Shown here piece after piece: positions 1 through 7,818 of a DNA stretch of 40,708 bases. The notes below the pieces were generated by a model that worked only from the letters and a program-made list of their open reading frames with translations, was not told the DNA's origin and did not search any database. Source of the DNA: Planctomycetales bacterium. Lineage in GTDB: Bacteria > Planctomycetota > Planctomycetia > Isosphaerales > Isosphaeraceae. Within the stretch, counting starts at the first letter, position 1; each line of letters starts with the position of its first letter. The stretch covers positions 1 through 40,708 of the forward strand of contig DAIDHX010000010.1 of assembly GCA_027451885.1 (NCBI GenBank), read 5' to 3'. The position numbers and the translations under genes are program-made.

Positions 1-49
1 GCGGAAAAGACGCCAATCTCGCGGTTTCCGCTGGTCGTGGCCGATCCCC

Positions 50-306
50 GTGGCCGTTTTCGACGCATTTTGCCCCGCCGAGACGGTGAGCGGGGTGAAG
101 CAACGTCTGCGGACGACGAAGAGAAGCCACCCAGCATTACAACGACTGTCCTACTCACGTTCTTCTTTCGGCCGGCCAAGGCCGCTCTCCGTCGCCATTT
201 TCGACGCTTTTTGCCCCGCCGAGGCAGAGAACGGTCTGAAGAAACGTCTACGGACGACGAAGAGAAGCAATCCAGCATCACAACGACTGTCCTACTCATG
301 TTCTTC
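50..306. repeat. Imperfect direct duplication with 141-bp spacing
   Basis: The block starting at 50 recurs at 191 with a constant 141-bp offset, running to about 165 and 306 respectively. Shared elements are a TTTTCGACGC start, TTGCCCCGCCGAG, GGACGACGAAGAGAAG and a CTACTCA-TGTTCTTC-like end. The copies differ at scattered positions, including AT/AC changes and small substitutions, so the duplication is not recent. Open frames run through it in two registers, but the repeated units appear in different frames, which argues against a conserved protein repeat. Confidence 0.8.
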
Positions 307-361
307 GGACGACGAAGAGAAGCAATCCAGCATCACATCGACTGTCCTACTCATGTTCTTC
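252..361. repeat. Two 55-bp tandem repeats
   Basis: Positions 252-306 and 307-361 are head-to-tail copies of a 55-bp unit that begins GGACGACGAAGAGAAG and ends CTCATGTTCTTC. I see one difference between them (CACAACGACTG versus CACATCGACTG). A more diverged copy of the same unit lies at 111-165. A 55-bp unit is not a multiple of three, so each copy shifts frame. The second copy ends at the candidate start (ATG at 353) of the metallopeptidase-like gene. Confidence 0.85.
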
Positions 362-1144
362 CTGACGGAGCGATCGGTCCGAGGCATCAGCCTGGGCAGC
401 GCAGATCTTGGCTCAGGCCAGACGACCGGCGGGCGCACCTGGGACGAGCTCGAGTCTCATCTCCGCGCACCTGCTCGAGCAGCTCTGCCGGGCTCCGGGG
501 CCAAGGGATCTCCCGCCAACAAGGCCCTCCGGTCGATCCACGGGGCACCCAGGGCGGAGCTCGCCTCGCCACAGGTCTTCAGCGCGGGCAACCCAAGCCC
601 GGCGCACGTCCAGGCCGTCGCCCAGGCCGTGCAGCTTCTGCCGGCGAGGCTCAGGAAGGCCTTGGCCGGTCGTGGCGTTCGCGCCATCGCGAGCCGAAGG
701 AGCCAGGATTATTTCGAGCGCTGGAAGGAGAAGCCGGCGGGAGCTCCGGAGGGGATGACCTGGAATCAGATGCTCGGGGGATCGATTCAGGACGAGCGTA
801 CAATCTTCGTGAATGAGCTCCAAGCGGTCGGTGCGCACTGGGTGCCTTCCCGGTCGCCGACGTGGACCACGATCCACGAACTCGCCCACTCCCTCGATAG
901 GCTCTCGGAACCTCCGCTCAGCCAGAAAGAAGCCTTCGTTAACGCGTTCAAGGAGGACGTCTCGCGCCTACCCTGGACGGCTCGCCATGGTCTAGAATCC
1001 GTAATCAGTGGAGGCACAGAGGAAGCGTTCGCCCAGATCGTCGCCTTCCTTTACGGCCCGAAGGAGCAAGACACCACGGGCGCCACGCGTCTGTTGAAAA
1101 GAAGCATTCTCGCCGCCAGGGCGATCCTGGAGAGCTTCCCGTGA
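353..1144 (+). CDS. Orphan HELAH metallopeptidase-like domain protein (ATLF/PPEP-like), possibly a toxin tip
   Basis: The frame is open from 50, but the first 300 bases are repeat DNA. I therefore place the start at ATG 353, giving 263 aa, and this start is uncertain. The C-terminal half has a zinc-protease HExxH motif (HELAH, H175) followed by a Ser- and Phe-containing helix. About 45 residues further on is an EEAFAQ segment that could supply the third metal ligand. This order resembles the anthrax lethal factor-like/Pro-Pro endopeptidase group (M34-like). The N-terminal half is Ala/Pro/Gly-rich and unrecognised. There is no signal peptide. Such domains are often the C-terminal tips of polymorphic toxins, and here the tip sits alone beside repeats, as a displaced cassette would. 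The stop overlaps the GTG start of the next ORF. The metal site is readable; the toxin role is inference. Confidence 0.5.
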   Translation: MFFLTERSVRGISLGSADLGSGQTTGGRTWDELESHLRAPARAALPGSGAKGSPANKALRSIHGAPRAELASPQVFSAGNPSPAHVQAVAQAVQLLPARLRKALAGRGVRAIASRRSQDYFERWKEKPAGAPEGMTWNQMLGGSIQDERTIFVNELQAVGAHWVPSRSPTWTTIHELAHSLDRLSEPPLSQKEAFVNAFKEDVSRLPWTARHGLESVISGGTEEAFAQIVAFLYGPKEQDTTGATRLLKRSILAARAILESFP

Positions 1145-1356
1145 TCCTGAACAAAGTCACGAACCAAGGGCGCTCTTCGCTCTTCGCCGTTCTTGGCGAC
1201 GAGAACGCCTCGGGCACGCTCCTCTGGCCGCTCGACGTTCCCTTTGCCGTGGCCGGCCACACGCCCGACGAATGGAAGAAGCTCCCCGACGGGCCCTATG
1301 AGTGGGACGGCACGAACCCCGCCAGGCGCATCGAACCACCTCCCGAACCCAAATGA
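1141..1356 (+). CDS. Small hypothetical protein overlapping the metallopeptidase-like gene (candidate immunity partner)
   Basis: This 71-aa ORF uses GTG at 1141, overlapping the upstream TGA in a GTGA arrangement that usually means translational coupling. The protein starts with a short hydrophilic stretch, has a hydrophobic centre with WPLDVPFAV, and ends acidic and Pro-rich. It has no signal peptide or membrane helix, and I recognise no family. Because it is coupled to a toxin-like protease domain it could be an immunity protein, but its small size and unusual Pro-rich end leave open that it is the tail of a larger, decayed protein. No ribosome-binding site is obvious, consistent with coupling. 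Confidence 0.4.
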   Translation: MILNKVTNQGRSSLFAVLGDENASGTLLWPLDVPFAVAGHTPDEWKKLPDGPYEWDGTNPARRIEPPPEPK

Positions 1357-1450
1357 TCATCCGACGTCGCACAGTTCGTCCCGACGCGGCTTTTCCGCTG
1401 CTTGAGCCGCGGATCGCCGTGACGACCCGTCTCGTGGCGGGTCATTCGCC

Positions 1451-1582
1451 ATGGCACAGGGGATCGATCTGGATGCCTTCGCTCGTCGATAGCTCGGTCC
1501 CTTCGCTCGCGATTCCGAAGCTGCTCAAGTCCGTGATCCTCAGCCCGATCTCAGCGCCCACGCCCTGGACGTTCGACGCTGA
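1451..1582 (+). pseudogene. Possible decayed small ORF with internal stop
   Basis: Reading from ATG 1451 gives MAQGIDLDAFARR, then TAG at 1490-1492. The same frame continues with a plausible protein-like sequence (LGPFARDSEAAQVRDPQP...) to TGA at 1580. The composition on both sides of the stop looks protein-like and it lies directly upstream of another broken ORF, so I read it as a decayed gene. Without homologues this stays weak. Confidence 0.2.
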
Positions 1583-1608
1583 GCGCACCCAACCGCTTGC
1601 CTGACTCC

Positions 1609-1773
1609 ATGGCTCAACTCGACACATCTGGGCTGGAGTGGCTGAAGAAGCTGCTCACGCGCGTTGCGAACCCGGACGCGACGCCTCTCATGATCGCCTG
1701 GGAGCGCATCATTGAGGAGGACAACCGCCGCGGCGTCCTTGCCGGCCAGGACAAGGTGCTATACATCGTATGT
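1609..1773 (+). pseudogene. 5' remnant of a hypothetical protein gene, cut off after about 50 codons
   Basis: From ATG 1609 the translation begins MAQLDTSGLEWLKKLL and continues as a good soluble, helical protein through IIEEDNRRGVLAGQDK. Near 1755-1773 it changes abruptly to unrelated composition with no sensible continuation. The frame stays open to 2433, but only as an out-of-frame shadow of the ThuA gene that starts at 1901. The beginning reminds me of short phage-like or mobile-island proteins, which is an impression and not a search result. The break suggests a deletion or rearrangement boundary near 1770. Confidence 0.4.
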
Positions 1774-1900
1774 CCTTTTAGAGAGTGGTCTGGAAGGAGA
1801 CCGTGCGGGTCGCGAACCTCTTTCGAGCGCAGGCGTTCGCGATTAGGATCAAGAGCCAAGCTTGTCTGCGTTTCTCTCCAATCGAGGAGCAAACTCTGCC

Positions 1901-2683
1901 ATGAATTTCGAACGACGCTTGATGCTGGCACTTGTGATCGGAACCCTCGCGATCGGGGGCTTTGCACGTGCGGGGGCCCAGTCCGAGCTGATTCCCGCGC
2001 TCATCATCACCGGCGACACCGTTTCGGCCCACGACTGGAAGAAAACCAGCGCGCTCATTTCGGAGATCCTGGGCAAGACCGGCAAGATCAAGGTCGACAT
2101 CACGACCACGCCCGGCAAGGATCTGACGGACGAAAACCTGGCGAAGTACAAGCTGCTCATCCTGAACTACTTCAACACGGCACAGGGCGCGCCCGAGACG
2201 CGCTGGAGCGACGCGAACAAGGAAGCCTTTCTGAAGGCCGTGAAGAACGGGGCGGGCCTGGTGGTGTTCCACCATGCGTCGGGCGCCTTTGCCCGGCCGA
2301 ACTGGGAGGAATTCGAGAAGGTCGTCGCGGGCGGCTGGCGCACCCAGGGTTTCCACGGGCCGAGGCACGTTTTCAAGGTCAAGAAAAGCGACGCCCGGCA
2401 CCCGATCTCGGAGGGTTTGCCCGCCGAGTTTGAACATGCGATCGATGAATTGTATCAGAACTCGATGATCACACCTGGGAGTGTTGTGCTGGCCACGGCG
2501 TATTCAGATCCTGCGAAGCCCAAGGGGACGGGCAAGGACGAGCCTGTGGTGTGGGTGAACTCGTACGGCAAGGGGCGTGTCTATGAGATCACGCTGGGTC
2601 ACGACGCGGAGGCGATTGCCGACACGAATTTCCAGGCGTGGCTGACGCGCGGGTCGCTGTGGGCGGCGGGAGGGCTCGAATAG
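1901..2683 (+). CDS. Exported ThuA-domain protein
   Basis: The product is 260 aa. I chose ATG 1901 because a signal peptide begins directly there: basic MNFERR, a hydrophobic core, and cleavage near ARAGAQ at about residue 27. GAGGAG at 1884-1889 is an acceptable ribosome-binding site. The ThuA (trehalose-utilisation-like, class I glutamine amidotransferase-like) fold is supported by the early HDW (44-46), the LLILNYFN strand (85-92) and the VVFHHASGAF motif (121-130). A late GKGRVYEITLGHD segment is typical of this family near its C-terminus. ThuA proteins are common in planctomycetes, where the substrate is usually unknown; a role in carbohydrate metabolism outside the cytoplasm is likely but unproven. 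The gene stands alone, with an unrelated small ORF 48 bp downstream. Confidence 0.88.
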   Translation: MNFERRLMLALVIGTLAIGGFARAGAQSELIPALIITGDTVSAHDWKKTSALISEILGKTGKIKVDITTTPGKDLTDENLAKYKLLILNYFNTAQGAPETRWSDANKEAFLKAVKNGAGLVVFHHASGAFARPNWEEFEKVVAGGWRTQGFHGPRHVFKVKKSDARHPISEGLPAEFEHAIDELYQNSMITPGSVVLATAYSDPAKPKGTGKDEPVVWVNSYGKGRVYEITLGHDAEAIADTNFQAWLTRGSLWAAGGLE

Positions 2684-2731
2684 GCGCTGATCGTTTGCTC
2701 CACCGATCTGTCGAGGCGGAGACGAACGACG

Positions 2732-3091
2732 ATGAATGAGCTTCCACCCGGGCAGCGTGACTACAGCGCGGCCCGGGTTTCACGCCATGCGATCGAGCGT
2801 TTTGTGGAACGGTTTGGGGTCGATCCCGAGCACGCGCTCGAGGAATTCCGCCGGGTGCTTGCGAGGACGCGCAGGCTGGGCCGCAACCCTCATAATGGGG
2901 CGATCGCGGTGCTGGCGCTTTACCGGCATCGCGTGCTGGTGGCGATTTTGCAGGGGCCAACCTGCCTGACGGTGCTGACCTGGAACCAGTTTGAGCCCCG
3001 GCTGCCGGAGTTCGGCCGTGCCCATCCGCCGCGCAAGTGGGGGCGCTTCCTGCGTCGACTTACCGACCCTGCGTCCGAAGCGGGCGATTGA
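2732..3091 (+). CDS. Small basic hypothetical protein
   Basis: The product is 119 aa from ATG 2732, with GGAGACGA just upstream as a weak ribosome-binding site. It is soluble and Arg-rich with no signal peptide or membrane helix. The N-terminal part has a helical pattern, SRHAIERFVERFG, then LEEFRRVLARTRRLG. Two short hydrophobic strands follow (AIAVLALYRHRVLVAIL and LTVLTW). The helix-then-strands layout and basic charge resemble small toxin-like or nucleic-acid-binding proteins of the kind annotated as hypothetical in planctomycetes, but I recognise no family. It is convergent with the permease gene, with four bases between the stops. Confidence 0.6.
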   Translation: MNELPPGQRDYSAARVSRHAIERFVERFGVDPEHALEEFRRVLARTRRLGRNPHNGAIAVLALYRHRVLVAILQGPTCLTVLTWNQFEPRLPEFGRAHPPRKWGRFLRRLTDPASEAGD

Positions 3092-3095
3092 CCCA

Positions 3096-5774
3096 TCAAG
3101 CTGGGGCGGCTTCACCGGGCGGGGGCGTGGGGATCGACTTGGGTGCGAAGCCCAGGATCACGCGGCAGGGGGCGTGCTCGAGGACATAGCGTGTGTTCGA
3201 GGCGAACTGGGTGGTGTCGCCGCGGCGATAGACTCCGCGCAGGCTCATGAAGATCGCGTCGAACTTGCCCTCGATGGCGGCCTTGACGATCTCCGGCCCG
3301 GCCTCGCCCTTTGCGACGCGCCACTCCACATTTCGGCCGAGCGCCCGCGCGCGTTCGACACCATACTGAACGGTGCGGCTGGCCTCAGTCAGCGGATCTT
3401 CACCCTCGCCACCTTCCTCGGCGACGTCGAGCAAGGTCACGGAGATCGCTGGATCGAGGAAGCTCACCACGGTATCGAGAAAATCCGCGCTCAAGGGGCT
3501 GCCGTCGTACGCGAGCAGCAAGCGCTCGACGCCGTGCCAGCTTCGCCGCAGCTCGCCCAGGATCTTGGCTGTCTCGGCCGCGATGGCGCCTCCAGCGCGT
3601 GGAATCTGGCTGCCGCCCGCGATATCGAGCCGCGCGTCGCGGTCCTTGCCCAGTACCCGGATGGTCAAGGGCTCGGGCTTGAGCCCGCAGACGTTCAGCC
3701 AGTAAAGCGCAACCTGATCGAGCTGATCCTCGGGCCGATACTTGTTCGAGGGGCCCATGATGAGCTCCTGCGCGCCCACGGTTTTCGCCGTGGTGGTGAG
3801 CGCGAAGAAGGGCTCATTCGTGGGCACGATGACCGGCTTGACCGGCTTGCCCACGTGCTCCGCCAGGTTCACGACCGCCGTCAAGAGCTGGCGATCTTGC
3901 GTGGTGATCCGCGGTGAAAAATCGTCCGACCCCGGCGGGATGAACGACGCGGTCATGACGACCACCTCGGTCGTTTCGGGATCGGTCTCGGCGAGGGTGC
4001 GCTCGAGCATCCCCAGATTGTACGGCGAACGAATCGCCACCAGTTTGCGATAAGGCTTGCCGAGATTGAGCGCCTGCACGCTCAACTGGTCGCTGGTTTC
4101 CTGGTTGAATTGCTCGAGATGCTCGTGCGAATCCGCGGCACTGCCCAGCCTGCGCCTGTGGGCGCGTTCGCTGATCCAGAAGACCGTGAAGAAGCCCACT
4201 GTGAACAGGATGCCGCTGATCGTGGCGACCTCTTTTGTGAGCAGGTTGGCAACCGCCGACGTGGCCAGCACCAGGAAGATGAGCGAGATCCCCAGGGGGA
4301 TTTCATAACGCCCAGCCTTCAGGTTGAACGGGACCTTGTACTCGCGCTGGCCGGGGCGTTTGAACCGCAGCACGAGCATCGCCATCGACATGAAGACGAA
4401 GCTCCAGACCACGCCGAACGCATAAGCCTCGCCCAGCGTGAGCACATCTCCCATGCTGATGACGATCGTGACGATCTGGAGAATCACCACCAGGTTGATG
4501 AGCCGCGAGGAGGTGCCGAATTTGGGGTGCGGCTTCAAGAACCAGTCGGGCAGGACGCCGTCCTCGGACACGCGATTCAGCACGCCGTTGGAACCGACGA
4601 TCGCCGTGTTGACCGCGCCTGAAAGGATGAGCGAGCCAACCGTCACCACAACCGCGTTCAGGACCAGCCGCGCCCACTGCGGGCCGATCACGTTCATGGC
4701 GAGCCCGCCGATGAGGTTGCTGGAATAGAGCGAGGTGCGGTCAGCCTGGGGAATGATCATGACGGCGAAGAAACTGATCGCCGTGGTGAACAACATGCTG
4801 TACAGAAACACCACGAGCGCAGCGCGTTTGAAATTTTTGAGTTTGGGGCTCTCGACCTCGCGGTAGACCTGTGCGAGCGTTTCCTCGCCGCTCATGGCCA
4901 GGATCGAGTGCCCGAACGAGACCAGGATTCCGATCACGCCCAGCAGGCTCAACCAGTTGCCGCTTATGTGTTCGGGACGGAGCGACTCACCCAGGGAGGT
5001 ATGCCCCACGAAGCCGAGCGGGTCGACCTGCTTGCCGAAGGGATCGGGGATGGGATCGCCCTGGGCGTCGACCTTCCTGGAGAGGTCGGGAGTGATTCCG
5101 GGGAGATGCCTGGTCTCTGGGCGCACGGCGATGGTGGCAACGCACCAGATGATCATGATGACGCCCATGACGGTGGTTGCGCCCATGATCCTGAGGGCCT
5201 GGTCGCTCGATTCGTGAATGCCCTTGATGTTCACGCGCCAGAAGTAGAGTGTGACGGCGATGGCGATGAGGGCGGAGAGCAGGTTTTTGCCATGGATGAG
5301 CCAGCTCTCGGGCCCGAGTCCGAAGAGGTCGTTGAAAAGCCCGATGATGTACTGTCCGGCGGTGACGCCGCTGATGGGGCCGGTGAGGATGTAGTCGAAG
5401 AGCAGTGCGGAGACCGCGAGGCGCGCGAGTCCGCCGCCCATCGCTTCCTTGACGATGCGGTAGACGCCGCCACGAACGAACATGGCGCAGCTTTCGATGT
5501 AGATCGAGCGCACGCCGTAGCTGAAGAGCATGACGCCCAGGATGAACCAGGGCGCGGCGGCCCCGATCTGGGATTCGACAATGCCGCCGATGTAGTAGGC
5601 CGTGCTCGCGAGGTCGCAGAGCACGATGGCGGCCGTGCGCCAGAACGAGATGAAAGTGAACATCACGCTCGTGACGACCAGCACCTGACCGGTGGAAAGG
5701 CCTCGTCGCCGAGGCTTCGGTTCGCGCAGGATGTTGGATTCGAGCGAGGGATTGACGGGAGAGTCGGGCGCCAT
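3096..5774 (-). CDS. APC-family permease with two C-terminal universal-stress (Usp) domains
   Basis: I place the start at 5774 (MAPDSPVNPS..., 892 aa). The frame extends to 5876, but the extra 34 residues are Arg/Pro-rich and non-membrane. Residues about 30-480 hold many hydrophobic helices of the amino acid/polyamine/organocation superfamily, including TSVMFTFISFWR near the start and GHSILAMSGEETLAQVYREVE in the middle, a conserved cytoplasmic helix in this superfamily. A large hydrophilic loop with GITPDLSRK lies between two helices. Residues about 575-740 and 749-880 form two Usp-like Rossmann domains (YRKLVAIRSPYN and VERLLLAYDGSPLSADF). The classic G-x2-G-x9-GS ATP motif is not evident in the last one, so it may not bind ATP. 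The protein probably moves an amino acid or related solute with cytosolic regulation through the Usp pair. The substrate cannot be told from sequence. Confidence 0.88.
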   Translation of the reverse strand: MAPDSPVNPSLESNILREPKPRRRGLSTGQVLVVTSVMFTFISFWRTAAIVLCDLASTAYYIGGIVESQIGAAAPWFILGVMLFSYGVRSIYIESCAMFVRGGVYRIVKEAMGGGLARLAVSALLFDYILTGPISGVTAGQYIIGLFNDLFGLGPESWLIHGKNLLSALIAIAVTLYFWRVNIKGIHESSDQALRIMGATTVMGVIMIIWCVATIAVRPETRHLPGITPDLSRKVDAQGDPIPDPFGKQVDPLGFVGHTSLGESLRPEHISGNWLSLLGVIGILVSFGHSILAMSGEETLAQVYREVESPKLKNFKRAALVVFLYSMLFTTAISFFAVMIIPQADRTSLYSSNLIGGLAMNVIGPQWARLVLNAVVVTVGSLILSGAVNTAIVGSNGVLNRVSEDGVLPDWFLKPHPKFGTSSRLINLVVILQIVTIVISMGDVLTLGEAYAFGVVWSFVFMSMAMLVLRFKRPGQREYKVPFNLKAGRYEIPLGISLIFLVLATSAVANLLTKEVATISGILFTVGFFTVFWISERAHRRRLGSAADSHEHLEQFNQETSDQLSVQALNLGKPYRKLVAIRSPYNLGMLERTLAETDPETTEVVVMTASFIPPGSDDFSPRITTQDRQLLTAVVNLAEHVGKPVKPVIVPTNEPFFALTTTAKTVGAQELIMGPSNKYRPEDQLDQVALYWLNVCGLKPEPLTIRVLGKDRDARLDIAGGSQIPRAGGAIAAETAKILGELRRSWHGVERLLLAYDGSPLSADFLDTVVSFLDPAISVTLLDVAEEGGEGEDPLTEASRTVQYGVERARALGRNVEWRVAKGEAGPEIVKAAIEGKFDAIFMSLRGVYRRGDTTQFASNTRYVLEHAPCRVILGFAPKSIPTPPPGEAAPA

Positions 5775-5896
5775 CAGGAATCGATCTCGGATGATCAGGA
5801 GCGGATCACAGGCAGCACGCGGGCGCGGCGCAAGATCCAGGGCGAGATTACAACCCCCCCGGGCGCCGGGAGTCAAGAGACCGGAAGCAAGCGATT

Positions 5897-7012
5897 CTAA
5901 CCGGCCGCAGCCTCGGTTTCCTTGCGCGGCTTGGGCGCGAGCCTGCGTGCGACCTCATTCGCCACGGCATCGCTGAAGCTATCGGTCGATTCTTTGCCCC
6001 CCAGATCGGGCGTGCGCACACCCTGGCGCAAAAGGTCGAGCGTGGCGTTCTTGACCGCCTGGCCGACCGAAATCTCACCGAGTTGATACAAAAGCAGTGA
6101 AAGCGCCAGGAAGATCGCCGTGGGGTTGGCCAGATTCTTGCCGGCAATGTCAGGGGCCGTGCCGTGCGCGGCATCAAACAAGGCCACGCGGACCACCGCC
6201 GAGGAATCAAACGCCAGATTCGCGCTGGCTCCAATCCCCAGCGAGCCAGCCAGACCGCAGGCCATGTCCGAGAGAAAGTCGCCGTATTCGTTCAGAACCA
6301 GCACGATCTGGAACTTGTGGGGCGCCATGATCACCTTGCCCAGCAAGGCGTCAAAGAGTTCCACCGAATGCGGCACCTCGGGAAACTGCCGCGCGACCTC
6401 GGCCGTCACCTGCTCAAAGAGCCCGTCGGTCGCCTTCTGGATCGTGTACTTCGAGGCGCTCGTCACCCGCTTGCCCGTCTTCCGCGCCAGGTTGAAGGAA
6501 TAGCGCGCTGCTTCCCGCACCGGCTGGCGCTCGACGATCCGCAGGCTGACCGCGCCATCGTCGCCGATCATGCGGCCGGGATCGTCGTAGGTCCCCCCCG
6601 TCGCAATCCGAACAATGTCGAGATCCAGCTCGGGGCGAAAATTGGTCGGCACGCCCGGGATGGTGTAAACCGGCCGGTGGATGACCGAGAGATTCAACCG
6701 CCGCCGCAGCACCTGGTTCGGGCTTTCCTCCGCGGTGGTGGTAGGATGCTTGAGCGCGACGGTGGTGGCGTTGATCTTCTCGACTGCTTCGTCGTAGATC
6801 GCCTTACCCCGAGCGCGGCGATTCTCAAGCCGCAAGTCGACTTCCAGAAACTCAAGATGGACCGGTAACGATTCCGCGAGCCGATGCACGGCACGCGAAA
6901 GCTCGAACCCAATTCCATCTCCCAGGAGCTCGGTCACCTGATACGAAGGGCGCATGCAACAGTCACTCTCAATCGTGACGGCGGGCGCGACGGAAGAATC
7001 GATCGCGGCCAA
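5897..7012 (-). CDS. Isocitrate/isopropylmalate dehydrogenase-family protein
   Basis: The product is 371 aa; an alternative start is Met20. Family features in order are GDGIGFEL (31-38, usually GDGIGPE), SPNQVLRRRL (97-106) with substrate-type arginines, the lysine-containing SASKYTIQK (185-193), the metal/cofactor segment NEYGDFLSD (241-249), and AAHGTAPDIAGKNLANPTA (281-299). Members oxidise and decarboxylate 2R,3S-hydroxy acids with NAD or NADP. Two canonical stretches differ: the usual REnTEG-type loop is replaced by RIATGGTYDDPGR (135-147), and the usual HK-x-N around the catalytic lysine reads SKYT. I therefore do not assign it to icd or leuB. It is divergent from the coiled-coil/lipid kinase pair, with 275 bp between. 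Confidence 0.82.
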   Translation of the reverse strand: MAAIDSSVAPAVTIESDCCMRPSYQVTELLGDGIGFELSRAVHRLAESLPVHLEFLEVDLRLENRRARGKAIYDEAVEKINATTVALKHPTTTAEESPNQVLRRRLNLSVIHRPVYTIPGVPTNFRPELDLDIVRIATGGTYDDPGRMIGDDGAVSLRIVERQPVREAARYSFNLARKTGKRVTSASKYTIQKATDGLFEQVTAEVARQFPEVPHSVELFDALLGKVIMAPHKFQIVLVLNEYGDFLSDMACGLAGSLGIGASANLAFDSSAVVRVALFDAAHGTAPDIAGKNLANPTAIFLALSLLLYQLGEISVGQAVKNATLDLLRQGVRTPDLGGKESTDSFSDAVANEVARRLAPKPRKETEAAAG

Positions 7013-7141
7013 AATGTGCGATCAACACCGATCCGGGACTTAACTCCCAGCGCAACTTTCTGAGCGAGGGACATGATCTTACGGTTCAATCCCTAAATTC
7101 GTCAAACCCGGCGCGAGGGAATCGCTTCCGAAGGACGTCGC

Positions 7142-7171
7142 TTGGCAGCAACCTGCAAAGGGAGGTATATT
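7142..7171 (+). promoter_or_regulatory. Candidate sigma70-type promoter for the coiled-coil/lipid kinase operon
   Basis: A TTGGCA hexamer at 7142-7147 (five of six matches to TTGACA) is followed after 18 bases by TATATT at 7166-7171 (five of six matches to TATAAT). Transcription would start near 7178, leaving a leader of about 110 nt before ATG 7288. It lies in the divergent gap upstream of 7288. This is a pattern match only. Confidence 0.45.
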
Positions 7172-7287
7172 GGGGTATTCACGCTGGCCGAGTATCCGGT
7201 GAAACGCCCTAGCATCGGCGTTTCGCGGGGGAATGGGGCCGTTTTTGCACACACGATTCGCGATTCCTGTCCGCCGGGAGAGCGTCG

Positions 7288-7818
7288 ATGTCAACCGCGG
7301 GAAAGGTTCTGAGCATCCTGGTCGGCCTGTTCTCCATTGCGTGGATGATCCTCGCCGCCGGCGTGGCGCAGTTAAACACCAACCAGAACACGATCCTGCA
7401 CGATCTGCAGGTCCAGGTTGAGAAGCTCGATGGCGACTTCAACCAGACCAAGGTTGATGTCATGCATTTGAAGGACCAGACGGCGTCGATCCAGGAGAAG
7501 GTCGATCGTCAGTTGATGGTTTTGCGTTCGAAGGAGACCGACTTGGAAAAGGCTCGGTCGCAGATCGTGGCGACGCTCAACGGTCTCAAGTACCAGATGG
7601 AAACGCTGAATGCCACGCTGAAGGAGTCGCAGGCGACGCTTGAGGCGCGGAACGTGGAGCTCGAGACCGAGAAGCGAGGTCTTGCCGATACGCGTGCCGA
7701 GGTCAAGACGCTGATCGCCCAGACGACGGACCTCATGAACCAGTTGAGCAGCCTACGTTCTACATTTCAAAAGACTTACAGCGATTCGCTTGACCGCCTG
7801 GGCGGCGTGAAACCGTGA
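7288..7818 (+). CDS. Membrane-anchored coiled-coil protein
   Basis: The product is 176 aa from ATG 7288, with CGGGAGAG just upstream as ribosome-binding site. Residues about 6-28 form one hydrophobic helix (VLSILVGLFSIAWMILAAGV). The rest is a long heptad-patterned coiled coil, with many Leu, Glu, Gln and Lys in register and no Cys. It ends with a short SDSLDRLGGVKP tail. The layout fits an inner-membrane protein projecting a rod into the periplasm or cytoplasm. I recognise no specific family. The stop overlaps the GTG start of the lipid kinase gene by four bases (GTGA), so the two are co-translated and may work together at the membrane. Confidence 0.75.
   Translation: MSTAGKVLSILVGLFSIAWMILAAGVAQLNTNQNTILHDLQVQVEKLDGDFNQTKVDVMHLKDQTASIQEKVDRQLMVLRSKETDLEKARSQIVATLNGLKYQMETLNATLKESQATLEARNVELETEKRGLADTRAEVKTLIAQTTDLMNQLSSLRSTFQKTYSDSLDRLGGVKP

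Noticed and set aside
50-352. N-terminal extension of the HELAH protein from 50
   Set aside because: The extension is made of direct repeats that change frame between copies, so it is unlikely to be a real protein part.
252-361. Short repeats as a CRISPR array
   Set aside because: Copies are tandem with no spacers, only two near-identical units, and no cas genes nearby.
1778-2437. Minus-strand ORF of 219 aa opposite the ThuA gene
   Set aside because: Antisense to the clear ThuA protein and without a recognisable domain.
4908-5900. Plus-strand ORF of 330 aa across the start of the permease
   Set aside because: Acidic, His-rich low-complexity translation antisense to well supported membrane helices.
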